DNA from: Nymphalis io | Lineage: Eukaryota > Arthropoda > Insecta > Lepidoptera > Nymphalidae | DNA length: 64,000 bases | Assembly (NCBI RefSeq): GCF_905147045.1 | Contig: NC_065906.1 | Location: 3,906,001 to 3,970,000, forward strand | Direction of reading: 5' to 3' | Shown: piece after piece, positions 1 to 12,072 of the stretch | Layout: each line of letters begins with the position of its first letter | How positions within the stretch are numbered: the stretch's first letter is position 1 | Notes under the pieces: generated by a model | The model's database searches: none | What the model saw: only the letters and a program-made list of their open reading frames with translations | Told to the model about the DNA's origin: nothing | Position numbers and translations under genes: made by a program

Positions 1-2426
1 CAAAGTGTTTCCAATCTAACGAATATCGCCTAATATTTAAGGTATCTCTGTCAGAAAACTACTTGATATCGGTATGCAGCGAATACAACCATGTAAGGTC
101 TTGGCGCGTCACTCGGTTCAGGGGAATGATCTCGACCCAGCCCGGGACGACGCCTAAAGCGGCATTCAAGGTCCTAGCTCTGGAAGCGCCGACCGCCCAG
201 CCTCACAACGACTGTGGTGAGTTTAATCTTTATTCAATACATATTTGTTATTGCAGCAGGAAGGCATGTTAGGCGCAATGCTTGAAACAAGTTAAATTAA
301 CCAAAGATTGTGGGCTCAGACCAGGGTAAGCCTCGCTCAATTTTCATGCGCTTAATTGATGCTAAATGAGTACATCGTGAGGGAACCGGCATGTGATAGT
401 GAAATAGACATTTGCTGGAGTTTTCATCATTGGCCAAGCATAAACCCAGCACATAATAATAAAAAAAGTCACTACCGTTTACAATTTTTTTAAAAACATC
501 ATGAAGGCAACATTCTTGAAGCCGAAACATGTTTCATAGACAATTTAAAGATTTTGATTCAATTGTCTGCTATACTTATAAGACATATTTGTTTTGGTTA
601 TTACCTTATCTTATTTGTTTAAAATATTGTCAGTAACATATTTAAATACATTTTACATATTTCTCTCTTAGGACCGTACGGTGAACAGGACGAGGAACAA
701 ATATTCATACAAAAAGTAGTACCTGATACGGACACATTGTATGTCCGATTAGCTTCAAATGGTAAAAGGTATGAACTAATAATATTAATATACAGTCTTA
801 TATGTTAAATACAATAAACTTAATTTAAATAAAGACTTTTTAAATTGTCGTTTTACAAGAAACAGAAAGAAAAAGTTTGGGTAAAAGTAATAGTACTAAT
901 TAGGAATGTATTTAAATATGAAGAACGTTCAAGAATCTCTGGTGCTATATTTTTATACCAATTATTACTGCGAGTAATTACTTGCTTACAACGTACTATA
1001 TATATTCGATGCTTTCCTTCCACTTTTTAAAGTTATTACGTTTATTTTTAAGAAGACACACAATTTCATTTTTTTTAATAGTTCATTACTACCTTGATAT
1101 TAAAAGTTAGTGTTGATTAATGTTTTGTATGCCACTTAAGAAGAAAAAGGTCCTATAAGACTTGCATTGTGTAGAGGCCATAAGCCATTATGTTCATCAG
1201 ACGCGTACAACCCCATTTTGGCTTCCGATATAGCGTGACAGGTTTAAGGAGCGTGAATGATTAATTTCTGAAGTGAATAATCTTAAATTAAAGCATTATA
1301 TTCATAAATTTATCAATCCGTTTTAGCATTTATTGCTAATGCTGCGTTGCTGCTTTCTCCCCAGCAACGGCTGGTATTGTTAATAAATCATGACAGGCCT
1401 ATTATAAATATAAAGTAAAACATGCTGAATTATATCGTATAATTTGTAATTAATAGTCACTAAACTATTATAAACTACTCGGTATATTACTGGTCATCTT
1501 CGAACATTACGAAGCAGTCTTAGTTAAACACGTCCAATTTATTAATGTCAATTCAAAAGTGCTCACGTGTAAATGACCACTTGAATAAAATATTCATGGT
1601 TCGATTTGATCAAACTGCCAACTCCCTCGATTTATCTTGCAACGCGTCCGGTTCGATTTGATCAAACCGCCAACTGCCTCGATCTCCCTATCTATCTCGC
1701 AACGCGTCCCACTGGAGAATCTGTCCCCGCAGAGTGTGCACCATCCGCTCGGTGGACGCGTCGGCGGTGTCGTGTTTCGTGGTGGCGGAGTGCGAGGGCG
1801 CGCTGCGGCCGCGCCGCCTGCTGCTGTGCGGGCACCGCTCGGGCGCCGCGCAGATGTGGGACCTCACCGCGCCCATCGACAAGGCCGCCAAGCCCGCGCA
1901 GGCCGTGGCCGCCAACGGAGGGGGTGAGCACGACTGCTTTACGAATTTCTTTTCGCTTTTCCTGTCGCATTGTAAAAATATTGAGTGACAAATACATTTT
2001 AGGGTATTTTTTTTTTGGAATTTACATGTCTCTGTTTATAGACTCGTGTCTTTATTTAGAGAAATACGTACAGTCTATGTTGCTCAATGTATTCCGCATC
2101 ACTTTCTATTCACTTATAATATTATATCACTTAATTACACACTTAATTTATAATCACTTATTAATCAAGTGCGTTTTAGTGATCTTCGTTTGATCTGAAC
2201 TTTCGGTGATCTCATATCACCAGAGATCCAGTCCAAGTATCCGAGGTGATTCTAATGATATGCTATGTATGTAACATCTGCAGCGGTGGAGGGCGAGGAG
2301 TCCCCGGCGGCGGACGGCGGCCCCACGCCGGATGAGCTGGTGCGGCTGCTGTCGGCATGCGACCTGGACGCGGCTCCGGCCGGCCCCACCCAGACGCACT
2401 CGCCCAACCGACCCGTGCAGCCGTGA
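1..2426 (+). CDS. KCTD3: KCTD3/SHKBP1-like BTB-WD40 protein, last four exons (5' partial)
   Basis: Exons read as <3..216, 672..768, 1733..1923 and 2284..2426, each with GT..AG borders and continuous phase; stop TGA at 2424-2426. The peptide contains SEYNHVRSW, TRFRGMISTQPGTTP, HNDCGPYGEQDEEQ, FIQKVVPDTDTLYVRL, RPRRLLLCGH and QMWDL, the C-terminal beta-propeller region of KCTD3/SHKBP1. In that family an N-terminal BTB domain, here beyond the left edge, precedes WD40-like repeats; human KCTD3 partners HCN3 channels and SHKBP1 binds the adaptor SH3KBP1. After the WDL repeat the protein has a GPTPDELVRLLSACDL segment, which matches the family, and then ends within about 25 residues. As I recall, vertebrate KCTD3 continues much further, so this is a short-tail form. 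The last two exons are far more GC-rich than the introns. A polyadenylation signal AATAAA lies at 2651-2656. Confidence 0.88.
299..410 (+). repeat. Diverged relic of tRNA-derived SINE family 3 in KCTD3-like intron
   Basis: The order of motifs (GTGGGCTCAGACC, TTTTCATGCGCTTAATT, GTGAGGGAACCGGCATGTG) matches the head-to-middle part of the better-preserved copy at 47.5 kb, with many substitutions. It is an old copy lying between the first two visible exons. Confidence 0.5.
1598..1709 (+). repeat. Two-unit tandem repeat just before a splice acceptor
   Basis: A unit starting GGTTCGATTTGATCAAAC and ending GCAACGCGTCC occurs at 1598-1649 (52 bp) and again at 1650-1709 (60 bp, with about 8 extra bases). 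The second unit ends 23 bases before the acceptor of the exon at 1733, so it makes up the polypyrimidine and branch-point neighbourhood of that intron. Confidence 0.85.
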
Positions 2427-2656
2427 TCCATCCGCAGAGCCTTGCTGGACACCTTGCTCCATATCTGCGTGTAATTACCGACTGGCCTCACTCGACCCGG
2501 TATAGGCAACTAACCACCTAATCCATCCACGAGGGATGTAATCGAAGTATGGCCGCCGAACCTCTTCGCTTGACCGGAAACCGTCAAGTTTAAAGTATGA
2601 ACGGTGACTGTTTTTTTTTATTTTGAATATTCTTTAATTTATATGTTCAAAATAAA

Positions 2657-4130
2657 TTTTACTTGAGAAACAAAAGGGGTTTGGATCGCATGATAGTGTT
2701 GGCAATGAAACACATGTTGTTTGTTGTTTGTGTGAATTTAATGAACTTGCCGACTCCATAAATTTATTATATATTTAACGTTGACATGTACAGCCAACAA
2801 CAAAATCATAAATAACCTAGTCTAAAATTTTTGGTCCACAATATAGTATTTAATATAAAACGGATAGACTTTTTACATTTATGTACCGATAGATTTTCAA
2901 TGAAATGTGTTGTTTTGTTATCACGAATTATGAATATTAAGATTAGTTCCTGTAATATGTATATAATATTTCGAAAAATAAGTTGCAAACATTTTTGAGG
3001 CTGACCGTACCAAGCGACAGCCCGAATTTATTAACTGAAAAATGTTTAACGATTAATAATGTTCGGTATTCGTATATTTTGAATCTCATTTCGGTAAGAT
3101 TATATAATCTTATGACTTATCTCCAGTTTCTGAAACGTTGGTTAGAGTTAAATAATTCTACTTTCACCTAAATAGTCATTGGTGGGTGGCACTCAATGAC
3201 GTCATAGCTGACCAATGAGCGTTCAGATTAAAGTCAGATTAATTAACCTTACATTAAACTACGTTTTAAAGAGTGGACTTAAATCTATAATATTACATTA
3301 TAATATATAAAATAAAATATTAATGTGTTGTAGTTTTGACACGTTGTAACTCAGAACTTATTGATAACTATGAAATTGCATTTTTAAGATAAAATATTTA
3401 AAAAATTCAACTGCAGATACCTTTACATACGTTGCTGTTAACTATTATTATCAACTTTCATTATTATGAACTTAAAAATCATATTGTTAATACAGATTAT
3501 AATTATTTAAGTAAATATAAAATTAAATTAACAATCAGAATTTTAATATACTTACATATCGGGATCAAAATGAGGAAAAAACGTGTTTATGACAGCTTCG
3601 TTAAATTAATAGTAAACATTACTATATATAAGACTGATTTGATTTGAGAACTCAAGAGTTGAATAAATACTCATTTTAAAAATTATCTTTTTATTTATAT
3701 ATATGGTTGATTGAAAAAAAAATTAGAATAAATTTAAAAAAAAATTGTCAATGTGTACTATCAAATTTCAAAAATGTTATAATCAAATTAACGTCATATA
3801 ATATATGTATGTAATTGTTACATATCTGTATTTATAGCATAAAATATATGTTGCAATCATTATTAATATACCTTGAATTGAAATAATTGTTGCGGGGTGT
3901 AGCATTGTAAGCTATCTGTGTCTTATTTTATAAATATAAAATAAAAAAAAATTTATACATTTACGACAGAAAATATCACTTTCATTTTTAAGTTGTTGTT
4001 TTGATGCTTTTTTCGAAACAAGAAAGCAATTCGGAGAATCCGATATACCTTTAAACCGCTAATTTATTCTTGCAGTTGAACAAACACACAAACATCCTAA
4101 TATAAATAGACATCGTCTGCTAAAATTATA
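2657..4130. other. AT-rich intergenic spacer, no gene seen
   Basis: Only short fortuitous reading frames. The one distinctive spot is a CRE-type palindrome TGACGTCA at 3197-3204, flanked by CATTGG (3177-3182) and CCAATG (3212-3217). No coding region was recognised next to it. Confidence 0.6.
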
Positions 4131-4131
4131 T

Positions 4132-4425
4132 CTTTTTTTATATAGAATAGGAAGGTGGACGAGCATATGGGCCACCTGATGGTAAGTGGTCACCAAACGC
4201 CCTTAGACATTGGCATTGTAAGAAATGTCAACCATAGCTTATAGCCAATGCGCCACCAACCTTGGGAACTAAGATTTTATGTCCCTTGTGCTTGTAATGA
4301 CGCTGGCTCACTCACCCTTCAAACCGGAACACAACAATATCAAGTATTGCTGTTTTGCGGTAGAATATCTGATGAGTGGGTGGTACCTACCCAGACGAGC
4401 TTGCACAAAGCCCTACCACCAGTAA
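4132..4425 (-). repeat. Poly-A SINE family 1, copy A
   Basis: About 290 bp, nearly identical to copies near 33.5, 41.0, 49.8 and 55.5 kb. The run of T at the left end is the reverse of a 3' poly-A tail, so the sense strand is minus; sense starts TTACTGGTGGTAGGGC and ends in CGTCCGCC..CTATTCTATA plus A-tail. It contains a fortuitous open frame that recurs in all copies and should not be annotated as a gene. Confidence 0.88.
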
Positions 4426-5080
4426 AATCTTATCCTTCGTCTAGCTTAACATTAAATATAATAACAATTTGTTTTTCAAAATATAATAACAATAACAATT
4501 TCTTTGCTGACGCTACTTCGCTCAAAAACTAACATTTTTAAATTTTCATCATATTCTAACAGCGCGCTGATTAAACAAACTTATAAGCGAGTCTTTATTA
4601 CCATATTTGAATACGTAAATAGGTAAAGGTGAGTTTCGAAGCTATAGAGGAGTGGATTGTAGGGTGGGAGGTATGCAGAAATATACTCTAGTAAATAATA
4701 AACTTTATAATTATACAAACATTTAATGCGTCATTTAAATACTTAATAATTACTACAAAGCTGAAGCTACGAATCATAAAAAAGGAGGTATTTTCTTTGA
4801 GTTGGTTATTAATTAATTACGAAATAAATAATATTAAATAAATGAGACATGCAAGTGTTAACCTAGACTGATTAATACACTCCTTACATATATATACATT
4901 AAAAACACAAAGTAGTATAAATAGGAATTCACATTTTCGTCTTATACATATTACATATAAAAACTTGTTGTTTTTTTGATTGTCCAGAATTAATTCCTAT
5001 ACCATTCATTCGATTGAGTTGAAACGTTGTACAATTGTTTTTGGCACTGGCGTAACGTTTTTTGGTATAATACAGTCGAT
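4426..5080. other. AT-rich spacer, nothing recognised
   Basis: No coding, RNA-gene or repeat signal was seen between the SINE and the RTE element. Confidence 0.5.
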
Positions 5081-5084
5081 GTGT

Positions 5085-8000
5085 GGTGACGGCGACGAAT
5101 ATATCCGCCCCATTTCATCCCGTGGGGGGCGTAGAAGTCGACAGGAGGGAATATACACCAGCAGCATCTCTCTGAGTACTATGACCAACTTACTGCGATC
5201 GCCAACCCGTCTGCCAAGCGTGGCGATTATGGCATATGCCCCCAATGATTGTTACAACCAAACCACGGCCACTATTCTCGGGCAGTTCTGCTATTCCCAG
5301 CCTTGGTAACAGCTGTGGTAACGGCGGGGCAGGGCGTGCTAAGAATCCCCAGCAGATTTCGTGTTACCAACACCGACGGCCTCTGGCCCTGGCAACATAT
5401 AACACGTGTACACATCGGACCGACGAGAAGATTATCGAACTGGAGAAAGAACTGAGCAGGTTGCACTGGGATATCGTCGGATTATCAGAAGTCCGAAGAC
5501 AAGGGGAGGATACGATAATCCTGAAATCCGGTATCCTTCTCTATTTCCGGGAGGGCGATCAACTGTCCCAAGGTGGTGTCGGGTTCATAGTCCACAAGTC
5601 CCTCATTAACAACGTTGTGAAAATCGAGAGCGTGTCGACTAGGGTGGCGTACCTTATACTCAGAATTACCAAACGTATTCTTTGAAGGTCATACACGTAT
5701 ACGCGCCGACCTCGACACACTCCGACGATGAAGTTGAGGTCATGTATGAGGATTTATCTAGAGCCATACATACCAATAACTCATTTCACTGTTGTAATGT
5801 GGGACTTTAACGCGAAGCTGAGCAAACGATTCGGTGATGAGTTGAGGTGGGACCACATGGAATTAGAGACCGCAACCTTCGGGGCCAGATGTTGGCCGAC
5901 TTTATGAAGAAAGAGGGATGTGATGAACTCTTTGTGATGAACTCCTTTTTTTCAAAAAGCCAGGTCATCGTAAATGGACCTGGGTGAGCCCTGACGGGAA
6001 AACTAAGAATGAGATAGACTTCATCTTGTCGACGAGAAGACAAATATTTAAAGACGTCTCTGTGATCAATGCAGTCAAAACTGGGAGCGATCACAGACTA
6101 GTAAGAGCCTCATTGAATCTCAATGTCAAACTACAAAGATCCCGAAAAACTATGAAGTCCAGAGAACTAATGAAGTCTACGCTCCGCCCAACATCTCTCC
6201 AAATCCGAAATCTCGAAGCCTTTCAGCTGGAACCCCAAAACCGATTCGATTGCCTAACAGACCGCGAAGAAGTGTACGCATACATCGATAGGTTTGTGGA
6301 AGCTGTCCATACGGCTGGGTCTAAGACCTTCAAGACCAGCCGTACAAAAGGAACCAAAAAGATCTCTGCCTCTACCCTACGGCTTATGGAGGAAAGACGG
6401 AAAATGATTCTGACGTCCCCAGCTGATGCTTCCAGCTATCGGCTGATCAATAGGCAGATTTCAAAGTCTCTGACTCGCGGCACTCGCCAATTTAATACAA
6501 TGCGCATTAAAGAGGCCATATAGCGGAATAAGGGCTCTAAAGTGTTTGCCAGAGATCTGTCTGTGAGGCAGAGTCAACTGGCGAGGCTGAAGACTGAGGA
6601 TGGAGAATAGTCACCTCAAGATTTGAGCTGTTAAAAGAAGTTGAGAAGTTCTACAGTCAGCTGTACACGACAACGCAATCACCTGTCAGTAGTCAAGCTG
6701 CAGATCCCAGAGCAATACTAACCCGACATTACACCGATTTTCACAAGATTTTCAGGACGTCAGTCTTTCCGAGATTAGAATGGCTCTCGAGCAACTCAAA
6801 AACAACAAGGCACCAGGTGATGATGGTATTACAGCTGAGCTTCTGAAAATTTTGGTATAGCCAAAGGTCAAACGCCAAAGGCATGGCGTTTTTTCATAAT
6901 TGGAATTTTTGCCAGGATGTCGACAAATAAGAATACCCGTAATAACGGAAGGCAACCAATTCAGCGTGGAGTGCCCACTAGCGGTTCGCAGGGCGGCACT
7001 CGTAGCCAAAGACGTGCTTACGAGTTTCAACAAAAGAAGAATTTCGACAGAGATCGGAACGCTGTTCGTGAGTTCGAAGAACGCCCAAAAATACCTCGAG
7101 GTTAGACGGACAGAAGTAAGACCTGGAGAGGAAGGAAGGAAGAGAAGCAGGATGCAGTCGCTTCATATGATTTCCGAGCGAAGGATGAAACAGCTCCTGT
7201 TGATGAGCCCTTATACGATCTTGGACCTCACACGAGCTCAATACCTGTCCAAGAACTATATGCCCAGAATTTTGAATTCTCTGGCTATATTGACCAGAAT
7301 GAAAGAAACGCCAAAGGCATGGCACAGGGGTGTGGTAGTGCTTTTCTTTAAGAAGGGTGATAAAATCCTTCTGAAGAATTACAGACTCATCTCACTGCTG
7401 AGCCATGTTTACAAATTGTTTTTGAGAGGCATTACGAATGGTCTTGAGCGAAGGCTTGAAGACTTCCAGCCACCCGAACAAGCCGGTTTCCGAAAGCACC
7501 ATAGACCACATACATACGCTAAAGCAAGTTATACAGAAGACCGAGGCGTATAACCAGTTTGCTTAGTATTTGTGGACTATGAGAAAGCCTTTGATTCGAT
7601 CGAAATCTAGGCCGTGCTGAAGTCCCTTCAAAGGTGCCAAATCGATTACTGGTATATCAAGGTGTTAAAGTGCTTGTACCAGAACGCCACCATGTCAATC
7701 CGACTCCAGGATCAGAACTCAAAACCTATCCAATTGCAGAGAGGCGTAAGACAGGGAGACGTGATATCTCCGAAACTGCATTGGAAGATGTTTTCAAGCT
7801 TCTGGACTGGAACGGAGTTGGCATCAATATCAACGGCGAGTACATCACTCATCTTCGATTCGCCGACGATATTGTGATTATGGCTGAGCCCTCGGAAGAC
7901 TTCGGCACTATGCTCGATGACCTCAGCAGGATTTCCCAACATGTGGGTCTTAAAATGAACATGGAAAAGACGAAAATCACGATATTTTCTCACACAAAAT

Positions 8001-8475
8001 ACCGCAGTTTTTCTAGTCGAAAGTCTTCTACCAGTGGGTGTTGCCAGTGATGACTTTCGGATCAGAGACGTGGTCGCTTACTATGGGCCTCATAAGAAGG
8101 TTCAAAGTCACCCAAAGAGCAATGGAGAGGGCTATGCTCGGAGTTTCTCAGCGTGACCAAATCAGAAATGATGAAATCCGCAGGCGAACCAAAGTAACCT
8201 ACATAGCCCGAAGAATTGCTAAATTAAAGTGGCAGTGGGCGGGGCACATCGCTCGTAGAACTGACGGCCGCGGGGGCAGAAAGGATCTCGAGCGGCGACC
8301 ACGAACCGGAAGACGCAGCGTGGACAGGCCCCTTACAAGGTGGTCCGAAGACATAAAAAGAGTTGAGCCGTTAGATGCGGGCAACGCAAGACCGGCCAAA
8401 ATTCTTGGGGAAGGCCTTTGTCCAGCAGTGGACATCTTTCGGTTGAGAGATGAGATGACAGTCGACGTACAATAA
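5085..8475 (+). mobile_element. Degraded RTE-type non-LTR retrotransposon
   Basis: Fragments in several frames give an AP-endonuclease domain (LATYNTCTHRTDEKI near 5390, DIVGLSEVRRQGEDT near 5480, DFNAKL near 5810) and then reverse transcriptase (APGDDGITAELL near 6820, VVVLFFKKGDK near 7335, PEQAGFRK near 7475, VDYEKAFDSI near 7575, RGVRQGDVISPKL near 7745, LRFADDIVIMAE near 7855). The C-terminal tail has RAMERAMLGVSQRDQIRN and KWQWAGHIARRTDGR, ending near 8475. This order and wording fit RTE elements abundant in Lepidoptera. Damage includes frameshifts (about 5680 and 7545), in-frame stops, a 419-bp insert at about 6888-7306, and loss of roughly 70 residues near 8020 between KMNMEKTKI and VLPVMTFGSETW. 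It is a dead copy. Confidence 0.87.
6888..7306 (+). other. 419-bp insert in the RTE copy with flanking 17-bp direct repeat
   Basis: The RTE stretch AACGCCAAAGGCATGGC occurs at 6871-6887 and again at 7307-7323, so 436 bp separate the two starts. The right copy continues into the normal RT sequence (TPKAWHRGVVVLFF); the left copy follows TAELLK after a short gap. Inside, a frame starting ATG at 6917 runs MSTNKNTRNNGRQP.. to a TAG at 7103-7105 and then stays open through SYDFRAKDETAPVDEP and GYIDQNERNAKGMA. A second frame is open from 6900. I do not recognise either protein. Confidence 0.6.
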
Positions 8476-8824
8476 TAATGTCCTCCTGACCGGCCACGGC
8501 GGCCAATCTCAAGGGTGATTAGCCAACTGCACAGGACATATTATAGTGCACAAGTGTGTGCGCAAACACAGGTGCAGTCTCTATTCCCTAACTTTCATAA
8601 TTCGATGGAACGACAATCCGACACGACCGGAAAGAGTTCAGGCGCAGGACCAACGTTTACGTGCTTTCGAGGCACAGGAGTGTATTCACTTCACATTTCC
8701 AACTGAGACTGAGAATTTTCGAAATAAAAATCCAATAACTTTTTAGTGGCCCGACCTGGGATTTGAATCCAGGACCTCCGGGTCTGCGGCCTTACATCTA
8801 ACTACTAGACCCAGGAGGCAGTCA
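8474..8824 (-). repeat. tRNA-derived SINE family 2, copy A, with target-site duplication
   Basis: On the minus strand it begins GACTGCCTC..GGTCTAGTAG (tRNA-like A-box region), has a B-box-like GGATTCAAATCCC, a roughly 230-bp body, and ends in an ATT-type simple tail. ACGTACAAT at 8465-8473 and at 8825-8833 are the flanking duplication, so the SINE landed exactly at the 3' end of the RTE copy. Confidence 0.85.
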
Positions 8825-8833
8825 ACGTACAAT

Positions 8834-11800
8834 CACCTCACCTGTGGTCACCTGCGAATCGTATCGGAAAGTTTACAATAAATATAAAGAGATATTGCAA
8901 CGCAAGCCGAGCATTAGCGAATAATTATATATACAGTATAGCTATAACTGCATTTTATATTCAACAACCACGTTTGGTGGTTGTGCTCGACTAAACTAAA
9001 GCCCGCCGCTGAAAGAATTTATTCTTGACTGTCAGTTCAACATGACTAATGATACTCTACAATACCCCCCATTTAACACGCGTGTTCGCGATTCGACTCC
9101 ATTCGACGAAATGTTTCTCGGATCATAGACTTGATTTTGACGTTGAGACGATTGACCGTTCACACATTCGCGTCTATTAATTTCTACTTCAACTTGAAAT
9201 AGATGACGTAAATTTTTATTTTTTTAAAAATTCTAGCGACATGTTGGAGCGATCAATATTTATAAAATAATAGTAAAAAGAAATGCATATTACGTTGTTT
9301 TCTTATATATGTAAAATTTGACATAGAACTAAATCATATCAATCGAAGTTCACATTATTATATAGTTTTTATTCGTTAGCTGGACAAATAAACGAGAGCA
9401 ATATTTTTTCGTAAATTTTCGCCGCTTCAAAGTTACAACGTCCATTCGTTCAAAGATCTATCAAAATCGCATTCTCTGTGGTCGGATATTAAAGGTTATG
9501 CTCAATACACGACAGAAATGAAAAATAACACGATACTTATAAAAACTACTAATAAAGTTCAAGTTCAAACACAAATTTCACCTTGAAATTTAACCGTTAT
9601 CGCGCTTCAAGAAGTTACACTTCAAAAATACACACAAGTTATAAAAAGACAAATCGCTGTGCACTCACTCGCTTTATACATTTATAAATAATTATCATAA
9701 TGACTTTAAATTCGTAGCTTCCAAATACCTTTTACCTTAAAGTATATGCCTTAATTTATAGTTTTTTTTGTTATAAAAATGACATTAATTGACTAGAGAG
9801 GCAATTAACCTTTAATACATCATATTAATATTAAATATAAACATGTAATGTAAAAAAAAAATACTTAACTTTGCAAATTTTAGGGTATTTGACAATATAA
9901 GTAACATTTTAATTCATAAATTATTTTGATTAATGATAATCATTAATTGATAATAATTAATTAAACACCAACGCTATGATAAAATTTAGGAAGATAAGTT
10001 GAACAAAAGCTTTTGTAGCGTATCGAGTTATAAACATATATTAAAAAAATACTATAGTTTTTTTTAATTTTCAAAATATAAATGTTATTAATATTTCCAA
10101 AAACAATTAGTTAGTTTAGTAATAATGTAGTTGTTATTGTCAAACTTTAAACATACTTCTCGAATAACTTAATTAAAAGGATTAAATAAAAAAACATTCA
10201 ATTGTCCGCCAATCCGCTATGGAGCGGATCTCACAAGCAAGCGAAGAGGCCTCTCCCCAACAGTTAAGGGTTGTTATTGTATTTCTTGTATCGTCAATTA
10301 CCCCAAAACTATACGAAAATTATATTTTCACATAATTATTTACACACAAAAACAATTACAAAATCCGTATGTCACATCTGCGTTTCGATTAAATACAAGA
10401 TATTAATAAATATTCAAAGTTATGTTAGAAAATTATTTAAGTATAAAAATTTGAGTACTTAAATACTATTTTACTTCGATAGGAATATAATGACTTAGGT
10501 AACTAACTAAACATAATAATTATGTATATGTCCATAGAGCAAGTTTCAAACGCAAACTTTTATGTTTGTGAATTTTGACACCACTTCATATGCTAACCAT
10601 TACAGTCATTGCATTGTGTAATTTTTTCATTGATGCAAACAGTAAAGTTAGTTTAAAACTCATCCTAGAATCTACACGTTTGTTTATGGCACATAATGTA
10701 AATTAAAAAAGTTAGAAATATAATTTGAACATGACCAATATTTTTTTTTTAAAAAAAACAGTTTCATATATTGATAAATGAATTACATTACAATAGATGT
10801 TCAATTTTATTAGATTTCCAATTTACTTTGGCTATAGCTATCTTAAAAAATATACCTACTTTTCAATTACTTCTATTTTTAAGGGTTAAAAATTGTATAT
10901 TTAGTTTTTAAGATATAAAAAACTTATAAGTAAATTATATTATGTTTAAATTCCTATATCCTACTCACATGAATGCTATGTATGAAATCTACACTAGTCA
11001 GCGAAATATAAAAAAATATCGAGACCAATCCACTGAATAATTTCAACCTCGCTTACACTATAAATTATCAAAATTACTAAGAAATAATTATGAAAAAACA
11101 TTTCATACAAAATGACTTTTTTATTTTAAAATAAATTGAATAAAACCATTTGGTTACTTTGTGAATTAAGATAAATAAAAGGTAATGCATTGAGTTTGCA
11201 AATACTTTAGAATTCCCTATTTCAGATTAAGTAATTTAAAAAATTGATTAAATAATGATTTTTGTATATTTTATTTATTACTGCATCTAGCATAAATAGC
11301 CTAACCGCCTATTCCATATGTGCGTATGGACGTAAGTGTCAATTAGCTTATCAGTTTAAACTGATGACTTATTTTATAACTGAATGTCTTAAATTAATTA
11401 AATTTAATAGTCACAAAAACTTACCAACAATACAACAATGTACTTTAACATATCTAATAAAGCGTGGAAAATTAGGCATTAGAGCATTTATTTTATTGAG
11501 CAATGCAGCGCAGGCTTTAGTTATATATTTAAAATAGACCTCTTTGTTTTGCATTTATCAGAATCTGTTATGATCTTTGCATACCTTCATGAACTAATAT
11601 AAAAAAAAACAAAGGTCATTAAATACTTAAAGTAAAACTTCATTTCGAGTAATAAAAAAAAATATACCCACAATTACAACTGCAAAGTATAATACATAAA
11701 AATTATGTTCAAGACCAATTTTGTCAACATTCAAGTTGGACTTGATACATTTATTTTTTTGCCATATAGGTACATTAAATATGCACCAGTAGTTATAATT

Positions 11801-12040
11801 ATAATTTTTTAAACTCGAAACTTTAAATACACTTAATTTAAGTAAAAATTTTATAGTTTTTACAAATAAAAATTAATAATGTAAATTTATGGAGCAAATT
11901 AAAATAATTTAACAATATAACTTAATAGTTTGGCAGAAGAAAAAACATAATATTTCAGCGACAGGAGCACATAAAATAATATTAAATTTAAGTTAACAAC
12001 TGTAGTCTATTATCATAAATATAGGGATCAGTTAGAGGTA
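8834..12040. other. AT-rich region with no recognised gene
   Basis: Several kilobases of A/T-rich DNA. A possible SINE scrap is at 10201-10262 (CCAATCCGC..GGCCTCTCCCC). If RCE1 has its usual last exon it should lie here or nearer 12.7 kb, but I could not identify it. Confidence 0.5.
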
Positions 12041-12072
12041 TCAGTAAATTACACCACAGGAACAGGCCAAGG

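Noticed and set aside
1606..2193. A 195-codon plus-strand frame overlapping the KCTD3-like exon
   Set aside because: It reads a different frame of the GC-rich exon plus intron on both sides; the spliced KCTD3 frame explains the exon better.
8755..8815. tRNA-like sequences with A- and B-box motifs (also at 23.5, 26.6, 30.5, 39.5, 47.9 and 50.8 kb)
   Set aside because: These are heads of tRNA-derived SINEs with long non-tRNA bodies and simple tails; none folds as an intact, isolated tRNA gene by inspection.
11655..11815. Minus-strand frame with a hydrophobic stretch (YVLYFAVVIVGIFFF), considered as the missing RCE1 last exon
   Set aside because: No CHSFCN-type motif, no convincing splice acceptor in phase, and AT-rich DNA gives such Phe/Ile/Val frames by chance.
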